Below are positions 18,074 through 26,099 of a stretch of 64,000 nt of DNA, one piece after another. The stretch's first letter is position 1, and every line of letters begins with the position of its first letter. The notes beneath the pieces were generated by a model, which did not search any database, was not told the origin of the DNA, and was given only the letters and a program-made list of their open reading frames with translations. The stretch spans positions 588,737 through 652,736 of the forward strand of contig JACRBT010000004.1 of assembly GCA_016234445.1 (NCBI GenBank). Reading direction: 5' to 3'. Position numbers and translations under genes: made by a program. The DNA comes from Chloroflexota bacterium (GTDB taxonomy: Bacteria > Chloroflexota > Dehalococcoidia > Tepidiformales > Tepidiformaceae).

Positions 18074-18373
18074 CTACACGCAGTCGTGGTCGTCGAACTT
18101 TTCGCCGCCGGTGAGGTGAATGGCAGAGGCCCAGGCCGAGAGCACGGCAGCCCCAAGGAAGCCCAGCGCCACCGGCTTGCCGATGAGGAGCGAGCCCCTC
18201 ACCGCCCATCGCGCCATGCGCAGGGCCAGCAGCGCACCGCCCGCGAACGCCAGGCCGCGCCAGAGCATCGGCATCTCGGGGATGAGCCCTTCGCGCACGC
18301 CCGAATCGGGCTTCGGAGGCATCTCGTGGCCGTGCTCGTGGCCAGCCGTCCCGGGATGGGCCTCGGCGCTCAT
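18074..18373 (-). CDS. Small His-rich membrane protein, unknown function
   Basis: 99 residues from the ATG at 18373. A His/Glu-rich N-terminus (HEHGHEMPP) is followed by two hydrophobic segments (LAFAGGALLALRMARWAV; VALGFLGAAVLSAWASAIHL) and a short acidic tail with His and Cys. No family is recognised; the His cluster suggests metal contact but this is inference. Its ATG overlaps the stop of the Trm112-like gene (TGATG), so it is translated with that gene. Confidence 0.72.
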   Translation of the reverse strand: MSAEAHPGTAGHEHGHEMPPKPDSGVREGLIPEMPMLWRGLAFAGGALLALRMARWAVRGSLLIGKPVALGFLGAAVLSAWASAIHLTGGEKFDDHDCV

Positions 18374-18555
18374 CAGTCGCGCATGTCGGGCGGGAGGAGG
18401 TTGGGGATGCCGTCCTCGATCGGGTACGTCTCGCGGCACCCGCTGCAGACGAGCTTCCCTTCCACCACCTCGCCGTCTTCTTCGCGGTCGGCGGTGAGGG
18501 TCAGCTCGGCCCGGCACATGGGGCAGACGAGGATCTCCATCAGGTCGTGTCGCAT
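18373..18555 (-). CDS. Trm112/YcaR-family zinc-ribbon protein
   Basis: 60 residues. Two Cys pairs (LVCPMCRAEL and LVCSGCRETYPIEDGIPNLLP) form the zinc ribbon, and the YPIEDGIPNLLP ending is the family hallmark. In bacteria these small proteins are cofactor-like partners of methyltransferases and sugar or lipid enzymes (YcaR, Trm112 class). The start at 18555 gives MRHDLMEILVCP; the internal Met five residues later is possible. Overlaps the downstream membrane protein by one base. Confidence 0.88.
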   Translation of the reverse strand: MRHDLMEILVCPMCRAELTLTADREEDGEVVEGKLVCSGCRETYPIEDGIPNLLPPDMRD

Positions 18556-18678
18556 GGCGCCATCGTACATCCGCGGGCGGCTGCGCACATCCAACTTGAA
18601 CCTTGCCGGGTGCTGCCCGAACGTGAGCGCCATGGACAACCCCCGGCCTTCCCCGCGACCGCCCCGGTTCGAAGCCCG

Positions 18679-19236
18679 ATGAACTGGCTCGACGTCGTCC
18701 TCGTCGTGGCGATCGGCGTCATGACCTACCGGGCATGGCGCAACGGTTTCATCCTCGAACTCGTCTCCCTGGGCACGCTCATTCTGGCCGTGCCGATCGC
18801 CGGCATCTTCTACGACGACATGTTCCCGAAGGTGCAGCCGATCGTCGACAACGACTTCCTCGCGAACCTGATCTCGTTTCTCTCGATCCTCATCGCCGTC
18901 GTGGTTGGCGGGCAGGTCGTCGCCCATCTCCTCCGCCAGAGCGTGGCGATGCTCAACCTGGGGCCGCTGGACCACCTCGCCGGGGCCGTCTTCGGCTTCG
19001 TGAAGGCTGCAGTCCTCTGCCAGGTGGTGCTCGTCGCCCTCGTCGTCTTCCCGAAGCCGAACCTGCTCAACGCAATCGACGACTCCAGCGTAGCCGGGAC
19101 GCTGCTCGACTCCGCGCCGGTGGTGCTGGCGATCCTGCCCGGCACCTTCAACGACGGCATCGACCTCTTCACGAGCGGCGTCGCCGCCCTGAACGGCGCC
19201 GTCGGCCCGGACGCGACCCCCACGCCGGCCCGCTGA
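18679..19236 (+). CDS. CvpA family membrane protein
   Basis: 185 residues with four hydrophobic segments: WLDVVLVVAIGVMTYRAW, LVSLGTLILAVPIAGIFY, LISFLSILIAVVVGGQVVAHLL and FGFVKAAVLCQVVLVALVVF. The GxxxG-like packing and N-terminal MNWLDVVL pattern match the CvpA/colicin-V production family, whose role lies in envelope homeostasis. The start at 18679 puts the first helix at the N-terminus; the frame is open upstream without similarity. Divergent from the Trm112-like operon. Confidence 0.85.
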   Translation: MNWLDVVLVVAIGVMTYRAWRNGFILELVSLGTLILAVPIAGIFYDDMFPKVQPIVDNDFLANLISFLSILIAVVVGGQVVAHLLRQSVAMLNLGPLDHLAGAVFGFVKAAVLCQVVLVALVVFPKPNLLNAIDDSSVAGTLLDSAPVVLAILPGTFNDGIDLFTSGVAALNGAVGPDATPTPAR

Positions 19237-19297
19237 CCCGCCGCTTCCCGCCGGCCGAGCAAAGCCCGACAATACCGGCCTGCGCAGGGAGGGAACC

Positions 19298-20257
19298 ATG
19301 GCCGACGTACGGCACCATTTCGTCCAGACAAACGGCATCCGGATGCACGTCGCCGAAGCAGGCGAAGGCTTCCCGGTGGTCATGGTCCACGGCTGGCCCG
19401 AACTCTGGTATTCGTGGCGGCACCAACTGAAGGCGCTTTCCGAGGCCGGCTTTCGCGCCATCGCCCCCGACATGCGCGGCTACGGCGACACCGACGCCCC
19501 GCCCGACCCGGCCCAATACCGGACGAGCGTCATCTGCGCTGACATCGCCGGGCTGCTGGACGCCCTAGAGATCGAGAAGGCCGTCATCGTCGGGCACGAC
19601 TGGGGCGGCTACCACATCTGGCAGTTCGGCCTGCGCTACCCGGACCGCACGGAACGCCTGGTGGGCCTGAACACGCCCTACTCGCCGCCGACGCCCATCC
19701 CCTCGACACAGGCCCTGCACGCGGCCTTCGGCGAAGGCGACCGCGGCTACTACATGCTTTACAACCAGAAGCCCGGCCAGCCCGAAGCCGAGTTCGAAGC
19801 CGACATCCGCGGGAACATCGCCAAGGTGATGCACCCCTACACGCGGGCGCAGGACCTCTGGACGATGGCGACGCTCGGCGGCGATGGCAGCGGCATGTAC
19901 ACCCGCATCCCGACGCCCCCCGCGGACCAGATGCTCCTGACGGAGGCGGACCTCGACGTCTACGCGAAGGCCTTCGAGCGCTCCGGCTCCCGCGGCGCCT
20001 TCAACTGGTACCGGGCCATCGACCTGAACTGGGAAGACGCCCGCGCCCTGCCGGACCCCGTAATCCGTGTCCCGGCGATGATGATCACGGCCGAAAACGA
20101 CCTCATCCTCCGGCCGGAAGCCGCCGAGCCAATGCGGCAGTGGATCCCCAACCTCCGGATCGAGCACATCAAGAAGTGCGCTCATTGGACCCAGCAGGAA
20201 CGGCCGGAGGAGGTCAACCGCCTCCTCATCGACTTCCTCGGGGACCTGCGGGGGTAG
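19298..20257 (+). CDS. Alpha/beta hydrolase, epoxide-hydrolase type
   Basis: 319 residues. The HGWPELWYSWRHQL stretch forms the oxyanion region, the nucleophile is Asp in IVGHDWGGYHIW (Asp rather than Ser points to epoxide hydrolase or dehalogenase), and the catalytic His is in KKCAHWTQQERPEEVN. The C-terminal HWTQQERPEEVNRLLIDFL pattern is characteristic of soluble epoxide hydrolases. It probably opens an epoxide by water addition. A GGGAGG ribosome site precedes the ATG. Confidence 0.9.
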   Translation: MADVRHHFVQTNGIRMHVAEAGEGFPVVMVHGWPELWYSWRHQLKALSEAGFRAIAPDMRGYGDTDAPPDPAQYRTSVICADIAGLLDALEIEKAVIVGHDWGGYHIWQFGLRYPDRTERLVGLNTPYSPPTPIPSTQALHAAFGEGDRGYYMLYNQKPGQPEAEFEADIRGNIAKVMHPYTRAQDLWTMATLGGDGSGMYTRIPTPPADQMLLTEADLDVYAKAFERSGSRGAFNWYRAIDLNWEDARALPDPVIRVPAMMITAENDLILRPEAAEPMRQWIPNLRIEHIKKCAHWTQQERPEEVNRLLIDFLGDLRG

Positions 20258-20430
20258 GCTCGGCCCGCTACATCCGGCGCATGCGGCGGCGGAAGATGCG
20301 CCGGCGGGCGCCCAGTGGCCTGCGGGGGAAGAAGAAGAGCCTGCGAAGAAACATCCCGGTCCTCGGAGGGAAACGCCCTCGGTTCACGATCGAGATGGCA
20401 CCGGGAGCGGGAAAGGTGACGGGCGAAGGC

Positions 20431-20763
20431 TCAGCAGCAGTTCGTTTTGGCCGCGGGGGCCTGTTCCGGCGGGCAGCAGACGTCGTTGCAGAAGCGCGCC
20501 AGCCAGCGCACCGTCTCCGGGTCGAGGCAGTAGCAGGGGTCACCGTCGGAAGAACCACGGACGATGCCGGCCTCCTTAAGCACCTTCAGGTGCTGGGACA
20601 CAGTCGACTGCGCCAGCGGGAGCACCTCCACCAGGTCGGCGGTGATGCAGGCGTCCCGGCGAGCGAGTTCGGTGACGATGCGGATACGGGCGGGATTGCC
20701 GAGCGCGCGGAAGACGGCGGAGGCGCGCTCCTCTTCGTCCGTGAGTCCCTCGATGGCTTTCAT
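20431..20763 (-). CDS. ArsR-family transcriptional regulator with Cys-rich tail
   Basis: 110 residues from the ATG at 20763. The winged helix shows the ArsR pattern (VFRALGNPARIRIVTELARRDACITADL, then LAQSTVSQHLKVLKEAGIVRG). The last 40 residues carry a Cys cluster (CYCLDPE, CNDVCCPPE and a terminal NCC) resembling metal- or metalloid-sensing ArsR proteins. It is divergent from the selenoprotein gene at 20847, with 83 bases between the starts, so it may regulate that gene; this is inference. The 173 bases between it and the hydrolase hold no gene that I can support. Confidence 0.88.
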   Translation of the reverse strand: MKAIEGLTDEEERASAVFRALGNPARIRIVTELARRDACITADLVEVLPLAQSTVSQHLKVLKEAGIVRGSSDGDPCYCLDPETVRWLARFCNDVCCPPEQAPAAKTNCC

Positions 20764-20846
20764 ACCGCGATCGTACCGCCTCCGGGGCACCGGCGTCATT
20801 GCGCAAAGGCGGTGCAGCGGCCCGGCGGTGCCGCTACCATGGGCTC

Positions 20847-21740
20847 ATGGAACCGGTGGACTACATCGCCCGCCTGAAGCGGACCTACGCGAAACTCGGG
20901 TACCCGGCCTACCAGTGGGTGCACAGCGAAACCCCGCCGCCATGGGCGCCGGTCCGCAAGCCGCTTTCGGAATCGCGGCTGGGGCTGATCGCCTCCGGCG
21001 GGATCTACGCCGCGGGACAGGTCGCCTTCCACTTCAAGGACGACACCGGCATCCGCGCCATCCCCCGCGACGTGCCCACAGCCGAACTGCGGACCGCCCA
21101 CTTCGCCTACGACCAGACCGACGCTCGCAGCGACCCCAACGTCGTCTTCCCGATCGACACCCTTCGTAACCTCGTCGCCGAGGGAGTGATCGGCGAACTC
21201 GCGAGCCACGCCTACACCTTCATGGGCGGGATCTACTCGGCCCGGCGCGTCCGCGAAGACGTTGCCCCGGCCCTCCGCCAGCGCCTCCAGGACGAACGGG
21301 TCGACATCGCCCTCCTGGTGCCCGTCTGACCGGTTTGTCACCAGTCCGTGGGACTGGTTGCCCGCGAAGTCGAAGCGGCCGGCATCCCGACGCTCTCGAT
21401 GACCAGCGCCCTCGACATCACCCGCGCGGTGAACCCGCCGCGCGCCGCATTCCTCGACTACCCCCTGGGCCACACCACCGGAAAGCCCCACGAACCCGCC
21501 CTCCAGCGGGCGATCATGCTCGAGGCGCTGGATGCCTTCACCTCCCTCCGCGAGCCCGGCCAGGTGAAGCACCTCCCCTTCCGCTGGGACGAGGACGAAA
21601 GGTGGAAACACGGAATGGCCGGCACCGACACCCGGACGGAGCGGTTCGACACCCCCCAGTACCAGTGTGAAGAGGACCGCCTGAAAGCGGCCGCGCTGGA
21701 ACCGGGCGATTGCCCGGTCTGCGGACTGGAAGACCTTTAG
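20847..21740 (+). CDS. GrdB-family (glycine/sarcosine/betaine/D-proline reductase B-like) selenoprotein with in-frame UGA = Sec161
   Basis: Two adjacent ORFs in the same frame are one gene interrupted by TGA at 21327-21329. The first part (160 residues; KLGYPAYQWVHS, PWAPVRKPLSESRLGLIASGG) and the second part (VGLVAREVEAAGIPTLSMTS, then NPPRAAFLDYPLGHTTGKP) are the two halves of the GrdB/PrdB-type fold. Reading UGA as selenocysteine gives VPV-U-PVCHQS, a UxxC redox motif at the exact place where family members carry Sec or Cys. A hairpin 10 bases after the UGA fits a bacterial SECIS. The C-terminus has CPVCGLEDL. Total length is 297 residues. No other reductase subunits (grdA, C, D, E) are nearby, so the substrate is unknown. 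Pirin follows 50 bases downstream. Confidence 0.88.
21340..21358 (+). promoter_or_regulatory. Candidate bacterial SECIS element
   Basis: Perfect eight-base stem ACCAGTCC/GGACTGGT with apical GTG (loop CGTGG if the closing pair opens). The stem begins 10 bases after the UGA codon, close to the 11-base spacing in E. coli fdhF from memory, and the loop has the G-U that SelB needs. UGA is followed by C. A fold and search would confirm it. Confidence 0.75.
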
Positions 21741-21790
21741 CCTTCAACGGCGTCCGGCGACCCGCTAAGCTGGAAGGACAGGGAGGACCC

Positions 21791-22525
21791 ATGCCCACTC
21801 GCGTCCAGCCATCCATCGACATCCGCCGCGCCGGCGAGCGTTTCCAGACGGAGATCTCGTGGCTCGATTCGCGGCATTCGTTCTCGTTCGGCCACCACTA
21901 TGACCCTGAGAACACCCATTTCGGCCTGCTCCTCGTCAGCAACGACGACGTCGTCCGTCCGGACACCGGCTTCTCCACGCACCCGCACCGTGACATGGAG
22001 ATCGTCACCTGGGTGCTCGAAGGCGAACTCGAACACAAGGACTCCGAGGGCCACACGGGTGTCATCCACCCCGGGCTCGCCCAGCGAATGAGCGCGGGGA
22101 CCGGGATCTGGCACTCGGAGATGAATGCCACCCGCGGCGGTGACGTCCACTTCGTCCAGATGTGGGTTGTGCCTGACACGGAAAGCATCCGGCCCGCTTA
22201 CCAGGAACTCGACATCGGCAAGGAACTGGCGAAGGGCGGCCTCGTACCTGTCGCCTCCGGGCGGGGCCACGAAGCTGCCATCTCCATCCGCCAGGAAGGC
22301 GCGACCCTCTGGGCGGCGCGGCTCAAGGTGCGGGAGTCCGTCCGCCTGCCCACCGCGCCGTTCGTCCACCTGTACGTCGCCGATGGAGACGTGACGGTTG
22401 GCGGCGAGACGCTTGGCCGTGGCGACGCGGCGCGCATGACCCACGCCGCCGAGGGTCAATCGCTCACCGCCGGGTACATGGGCGCCGAGGTGCTGATCTG
22501 GGAGATGCACGGCCGCCTGGGGTAG
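21791..22525 (+). CDS. Pirin family protein
   Basis: 244 residues in the bicupin fold. The iron-site region is visible: STHPHRDMEIVTWVLEGELEHKDS and then GTGIWHSEMNA, giving the His and Glu ligands of the N-terminal cupin. Pirins include quercetin dioxygenases and redox-sensing co-regulators. The start at 21791 has a GGGAGGA ribosome site; the longer frame from 21710 overlaps the selenoprotein's end. Its stop directly abuts the stop of the convergent hydrolase gene. Confidence 0.92.
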   Translation: MPTRVQPSIDIRRAGERFQTEISWLDSRHSFSFGHHYDPENTHFGLLLVSNDDVVRPDTGFSTHPHRDMEIVTWVLEGELEHKDSEGHTGVIHPGLAQRMSAGTGIWHSEMNATRGGDVHFVQMWVVPDTESIRPAYQELDIGKELAKGGLVPVASGRGHEAAISIRQEGATLWAARLKVRESVRLPTAPFVHLYVADGDVTVGGETLGRGDAARMTHAAEGQSLTAGYMGAEVLIWEMHGRLG

Positions 22526-23365
22526 TCAGGCGATGGTGAACGTGGCCCCCTCGAGGCCGGGGCTGTAGCGGAAGGGCCACTGCCTGGAGCCAAGGGCCTC
22601 GGCCGCCATCGCGTCGAGCATCTCGTCGGCGTGGGACGGGTCGTGGTGGAACCCGACCAGGTGCTTCACCCCGGCCAATTCGGCCAGGCGGAACGCGTGC
22701 GTGATGGTGCAATGGCCCCAGCCCGCCCGCACGGCGTACTCGGCGTCGATGTACTGCGTGTCGTGGATGAGCAGGTCGGTCCCGGCGGCGAGGTCGAACC
22801 CTGACATCCAGCGGGCCGGGCCGGGGAAGTCTTTCATGCCGAGCGCCGGTTCGTGATCGGGCATATAGGTGAGGCTCCGCCCGCCTTCGCTGACCCGGAA
22901 CCCGAGCGTGGGCCCGGGGTGCGAGATCAGGTCCGCGGAAACCTGGAAGGGGCCGATCGCGAGTTCGCCGCGCATCAGGTCGTGGATCTGGAGGTCGCAG
23001 GGGAGGTCCCGGAGAAGGACCGGGAAGAGCGGCGGCGAGAGGTAGCGGGTGAGCCGTTCGCGCAGGTGCATGGTGGCCGACGACGGCCCCCAGATGTGAA
23101 CCTCCATCCCCGGCGTGAAGAGCGGCGCGAAGAACCCAAGCCCCTGGACGTGGTCCATGTGGAGGTGCGTGAGGAGGATGTCCACGCGCTTGAGCCCGGG
23201 CTCGAACGACGCCCCCAGGCGGCGGATACCCGTGCCCGCGTCGAGCACGAGGACGGCGCCGCCGGCTGAGCGGACTTCGACGCAGGAGGTGTTGCCGCCG
23301 TAGCGGACGGTCTCAGGGCCGGGCGCGGCGAGCGAACCCCGCGTGCCCCAGAGCGTCGCCTTCAT
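22526..23365 (-). CDS. MBL-fold metallohydrolase
   Basis: 279 residues from the ATG at 23365 (MKATLWGTRGSLAAPGPETVRYGGNTSC). The HLHMDHVQG motif gives HxHxDH; further ligands are in LIHDTQYI and the terminal VGFHHDP. The N-terminus with GTRGS...YGGNTSC is typical of a group of ribonuclease-Z-like or phosphodiesterase-like hydrolases often fused to or next to PAS/receiver signalling parts. Here the upstream gene is exactly a PAS protein, with an ATGA overlap. The likely substrate is a phosphodiester or a cyclic nucleotide, unproven. Confidence 0.9.
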   Translation of the reverse strand: MKATLWGTRGSLAAPGPETVRYGGNTSCVEVRSAGGAVLVLDAGTGIRRLGASFEPGLKRVDILLTHLHMDHVQGLGFFAPLFTPGMEVHIWGPSSATMHLRERLTRYLSPPLFPVLLRDLPCDLQIHDLMRGELAIGPFQVSADLISHPGPTLGFRVSEGGRSLTYMPDHEPALGMKDFPGPARWMSGFDLAAGTDLLIHDTQYIDAEYAVRAGWGHCTITHAFRLAELAGVKHLVGFHHDPSHADEMLDAMAAEALGSRQWPFRYSPGLEGATFTIA

Positions 23366-23757
23366 CGCTTGTGCGCTTCCCAGAACATGGCCACGGCCCC
23401 GAGGAAGCCGCCCTGCTGACCCTCGATGGGAAAGGCGGTGGCTTCGATCAGGCGGGTGACGCCATCGAAGCCGCGGATGTGGAGGCGCCGATGGGCCGGC
23501 TGGCGCCGCAGCAGGGCGACCCCGAGGGGGTGTTTCGTCCGCGAAACCGGGGCGCCGGCCTCGTCCGTGGTGACGAAGATCTCGGCGAGCCGCTCCAGGG
23601 GCACTTCGTCGAATTCGTCGAACCGGTGGCCCAGCAGCGCCTCGGCCGGTTCGTTGAAGAAGAGGAGCTTGCCGTCGGCGCCGGCGATGAACACGGGGAG
23701 CGCCAGGTAGCTCGCCCACTGGCGGAGGAGGATAAGTTCGATGGCTAACTGTGCCAA
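23362..23757 (-). CDS. Single PAS-domain protein
   Basis: 131 residues, essentially one PAS domain: ALPVFIAGADGKLLFFNEPAEALLGHRFDE at the N-terminal half and TAFPIEGQQGGFLGAVAMFWE at the end. There is no output domain. Because its stop overlaps the start of the metallohydrolase, the two are probably made together and may act as a split sensor-effector pair. The ligand is unknown. Confidence 0.85.
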   Translation of the reverse strand: MAQLAIELILLRQWASYLALPVFIAGADGKLLFFNEPAEALLGHRFDEFDEVPLERLAEIFVTTDEAGAPVSRTKHPLGVALLRRQPAHRRLHIRGFDGVTRLIEATAFPIEGQQGGFLGAVAMFWEAHKR

Positions 23758-23864
23758 GGCGGCCCCCCGGCGCGACGACGAACAGGAGCTTGCATCTGGA
23801 GCATTCTAGGCGATGCTCATGCTACCCCGCGCCGTCAGTGTGATGGGCCCAACAGACCGTCCGG

Positions 23865-24620
23865 CTACGGGCGGATTTCCCGGGCGTAGTCGCGCCCGCC
23901 ACGGACCGTCACGCGCATGATCGCCCCCGCCCGCGAATCGTCCTCGACCAGTTCGACGACGCCTGCGGCGATGTCCTCCGGCTGGAGAATCCCCCCGAGC
24001 ATGCGCTTCGTCTCTTCAAGGCGCTCCTCGTTACCGTCGCGGTGGACGAGCGGCGTATCCACGTAGGAAGGGCAGATCGCGTTGACGCGGATGCGCGCCT
24101 CCGGGGCGAGGTAGGCGAGGGAACGGCTGAAGTTCACGACGCCCGCCTTCGAGGCGGCATAGACGGGCGAGACCGGCATCGGCAGCAGGCCGCCCATCGA
24201 GGCGGTGTTGACGATGACCCCCCCGCGGCCGCCCTTGCGAAGCTCACGCACGGCAATCCGGGTCGCGTCGATGACGGCAGTGAGGTTGATGTCGATGATC
24301 CGCTGCCAATCGCCGGAGTCGTCGCCGAAGAGGTCTTCGCCGCCGATGCCGGCGTTGTTGAAGGCGATGTCGAACCGCCCGAAGTGGTCCACGGCCGAGG
24401 CGAAGGCGGCGGCGAGGTCTTCGGTCCGGGTCACGTCGCAGTGACGGTAGATGGCGATCCCGCCGGCCGCGCCGACGAGGTCCACGGTCTCGGCGCCGCC
24501 TGCCTCGTTGATGTCCGCAACGATGACGCGGGCTCCGCGTTTCGCCAGCGCGACCGCCGTCGCCCTGCCAATGCCCGACCCGGCCCCACTGATGACGGCC
24601 GCCGTCCCCTGGATTTCCAT
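23865..24620 (-). CDS. SDR family oxidoreductase
   Basis: 251 residues. The classical SDR marks are all present: dinucleotide-binding VISGAGSGIGRATA, Asp in VIVADINEAG that favours NAD(H), NNAGIG, catalytic Ser in NTASMGG, YAASKAG with the catalytic Tyr and Lys, and a C-terminal region for substrate. The start at 24620 gives MEIQGTAAVISGAG. Substrate not determined. Divergent from the gamma-carbonic anhydrase gene. Confidence 0.93.
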   Translation of the reverse strand: MEIQGTAAVISGAGSGIGRATAVALAKRGARVIVADINEAGGAETVDLVGAAGGIAIYRHCDVTRTEDLAAAFASAVDHFGRFDIAFNNAGIGGEDLFGDDSGDWQRIIDINLTAVIDATRIAVRELRKGGRGGVIVNTASMGGLLPMPVSPVYAASKAGVVNFSRSLAYLAPEARIRVNAICPSYVDTPLVHRDGNEERLEETKRMLGGILQPEDIAAGVVELVEDDSRAGAIMRVTVRGGRDYAREIRP

Positions 24621-24740
24621 CGCCGTTCTCCTCTGCTGTTCGTTCTCCCCGAATGTACCGCGTGGCGAGGATGGCCGCTCGCGGGAGGGCACCGTGCCCG
24701 GCGATAATGGCCGCCGGCCCTTCGCCGCACCGGAGTTCCC

Positions 24741-25292
24741 ATGCCCATCTACGCTGTCGGCGGCAAGGTCCCCAGCATCCACCCTGAGGCATTCATCGCG
24801 CCGACCGCGACCATCGTCGGCGACGTCACGGTCCACGCGGGGGCATCCGTCTGGTATGGGGCCGTGGTCCGTGGTGACACCTCGTACGCCGTCATCGGCC
24901 CCGGCGCGAACGTCCAGGACGGGGCCATCGTCCACGGGCGGGCGGACCTCCCGGCGATCATCGAACGCGAGGCATCGGTGGCCCACAACGCCATCATCCA
25001 CGGCGCCCGGATCGGCGAACGGGCACTGATCGGCAACGGCGCCCAGGTCCTCGACGGGGCCGTGGTCGAGGCGGGCGCGCTCGTCGCGGCAGGGTCGGTC
25101 GTCCTTGCGGGGGCAGTGATCCCGGCGGGCATGCTCGCCGCGGGCACCCCGGCGACGGTAAAGCGCTCCATCGCCGGAACGCCCAGCGAGGAGTGGGTGA
25201 CCGGGAACCCGGGCCGCTACGCCCGGCTTGCGGTCGAACACCGCGAGGGCATCCGCGAGCTGGACCGCGACGACGTGCCTCACCCCGGGTGA
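24741..25292 (+). CDS. Gamma-carbonic anhydrase family protein
   Basis: 183 residues forming a left-handed beta-helix: hexapeptide repeats run from IHPEAFIAPTATIVGDVTV through LVAAGSVVLAGAVIPAG. Three His in the right places (IVHGRAD, VAHNAIIHG) match the zinc ligands of gamma-class enzymes. Many bacterial members are called YrdA/PaaY-like, with activity as carbonic anhydrase or thioesterase-associated protein. A GATAAT hexamer at 24703 may be its -10. Confidence 0.92.
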   Translation: MPIYAVGGKVPSIHPEAFIAPTATIVGDVTVHAGASVWYGAVVRGDTSYAVIGPGANVQDGAIVHGRADLPAIIEREASVAHNAIIHGARIGERALIGNGAQVLDGAVVEAGALVAAGSVVLAGAVIPAGMLAAGTPATVKRSIAGTPSEEWVTGNPGRYARLAVEHREGIRELDRDDVPHPG

Positions 25293-25362
25293 TTGCCCTG
25301 AGATGAACTTCTCAAATCGCCTAATTCCTTAACCGGCGGCTTCACCACGCCACGTTTTCGGC

Positions 25363-25368
25363 TACACT
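25363..25368 (+). promoter_or_regulatory. Candidate -10 element (TACACT) in GGCTACACTTG
   Basis: The same GGCTACACTTG string occurs here (25361) and at 31121, each about 35-45 bases before an ATG. A -10 here argues for the ATG at 25410 rather than the TTG at 25368 as the start of the next gene. Confidence 0.35.
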
Positions 25369-25409
25369 TGGCGGACACTCCAGCGTCCGATTCGAGCGAA
25401 CGGCCAACC

Positions 25410-26039
25410 ATGAACCTTCGCATCCTCCTCAGCCTCCTCCCCGTCGCCGTCTTCTTCGGGTTGAGCCGCGTGGCACCGCCCTGGGTCTCGATTTCCGGCG
25501 GGTTCGCCGCCTCGACGCTCGTCTTCGCGACGAACCGGCGCGACCGGCTGATCGGATCGCTCACGGCCTTTGGGTTCGTCGTCGTCGCCATTTCCGCCGC
25601 CATCGGCATCATCTGGTCGAGCGAAAAGGCGTACCTCGCTTCCGGGCCGATCGCCGAGTTTCTCTTCGTCCCGCTCTTCGGGGTAAGCATGATCATGCGG
25701 CGGCCCCTCGTCGGCGGGATCTCGCAGGAACTCTTCCCGAAGATCGCGGGGCGGCTGGCGAAGGACGCGCCGGTTTTCATGTGGCTCTCCGTGGCCTGGG
25801 CGATCTTCGACTTCTTCCTCGGCCTTACCCGCGCCCTGATGCTCTCCGACCTCTCCGTCGGCGAGTACATCATCTGGAGCCGGGTGGTGACCTGGCCCTT
25901 CAGCGCCGCGCTCCTGGGGGCGACCGCCTACTTCATCTACCGCGAGGCAAAGCGGCTGGAAGCGGACCTGGATTCGCCCGTCGTCGAGCCGGCGCCGTCG
26001 TCTCCGGCCCTCTCCCGGGGCGTCGAAGCCGCGCCCTGA
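25410..26039 (+). CDS. Membrane protein resembling DUF3159/intracellular septation-type family
   Basis: 209 residues from the ATG at 25410. Six hydrophobic segments are visible, beginning ILLSLLPVAVFFGLSRV and FAASTLVFATNRRDRLIGSL, with a DFFLGLTRALMLSDLS segment and a terminal YFIYREAKRLEADL followed by a Pro/Ser/Ala tail. Proteins of this size and layout are annotated as DUF3159-like in Actinobacteria and Chloroflexota; function is not known. Resemblance is by pattern only. A G/C-rich repeat follows the stop. Confidence 0.7.
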   Translation: MNLRILLSLLPVAVFFGLSRVAPPWVSISGGFAASTLVFATNRRDRLIGSLTAFGFVVVAISAAIGIIWSSEKAYLASGPIAEFLFVPLFGVSMIMRRPLVGGISQELFPKIAGRLAKDAPVFMWLSVAWAIFDFFLGLTRALMLSDLSVGEYIIWSRVVTWPFSAALLGATAYFIYREAKRLEADLDSPVVEPAPSSPALSRGVEAAP

Positions 26040-26040
26040 C

Positions 26041-26086
26041 CCTCACCCCCCGGCCCCCTGCTCCCACTGCGTGGGCGAGGGGGAGT
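26041..26086. repeat. Dispersed G/C-rich palindromic repeat, copy 2
   Basis: CCTCACCCCCCGGCCCCCTG with a downstream GGGCGAGGGGGAG that can pair back, diverged from the copy at 17971. It fills the space between two convergent genes (membrane protein and aminotransferase) and might act as a bidirectional terminator or a REP-like element. Confidence 0.55.
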
Positions 26087-26099
26087 GCGGCCTGCGGCC

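Noticed and set aside
20281..20430. Small Arg/Lys-rich protein starting at 20281 (plus strand)
   Set aside because: The frame runs on through the ArsR gene on the other strand with no stop near its apparent end; there is no ribosome site.
21327..21329. TGA as an ordinary nonsense mutation (pseudogene) in the GrdB-like gene
   Set aside because: Frame is kept on both sides, the context is a UxxC motif, and a SECIS-like hairpin follows; all fit selenocysteine better than decay.
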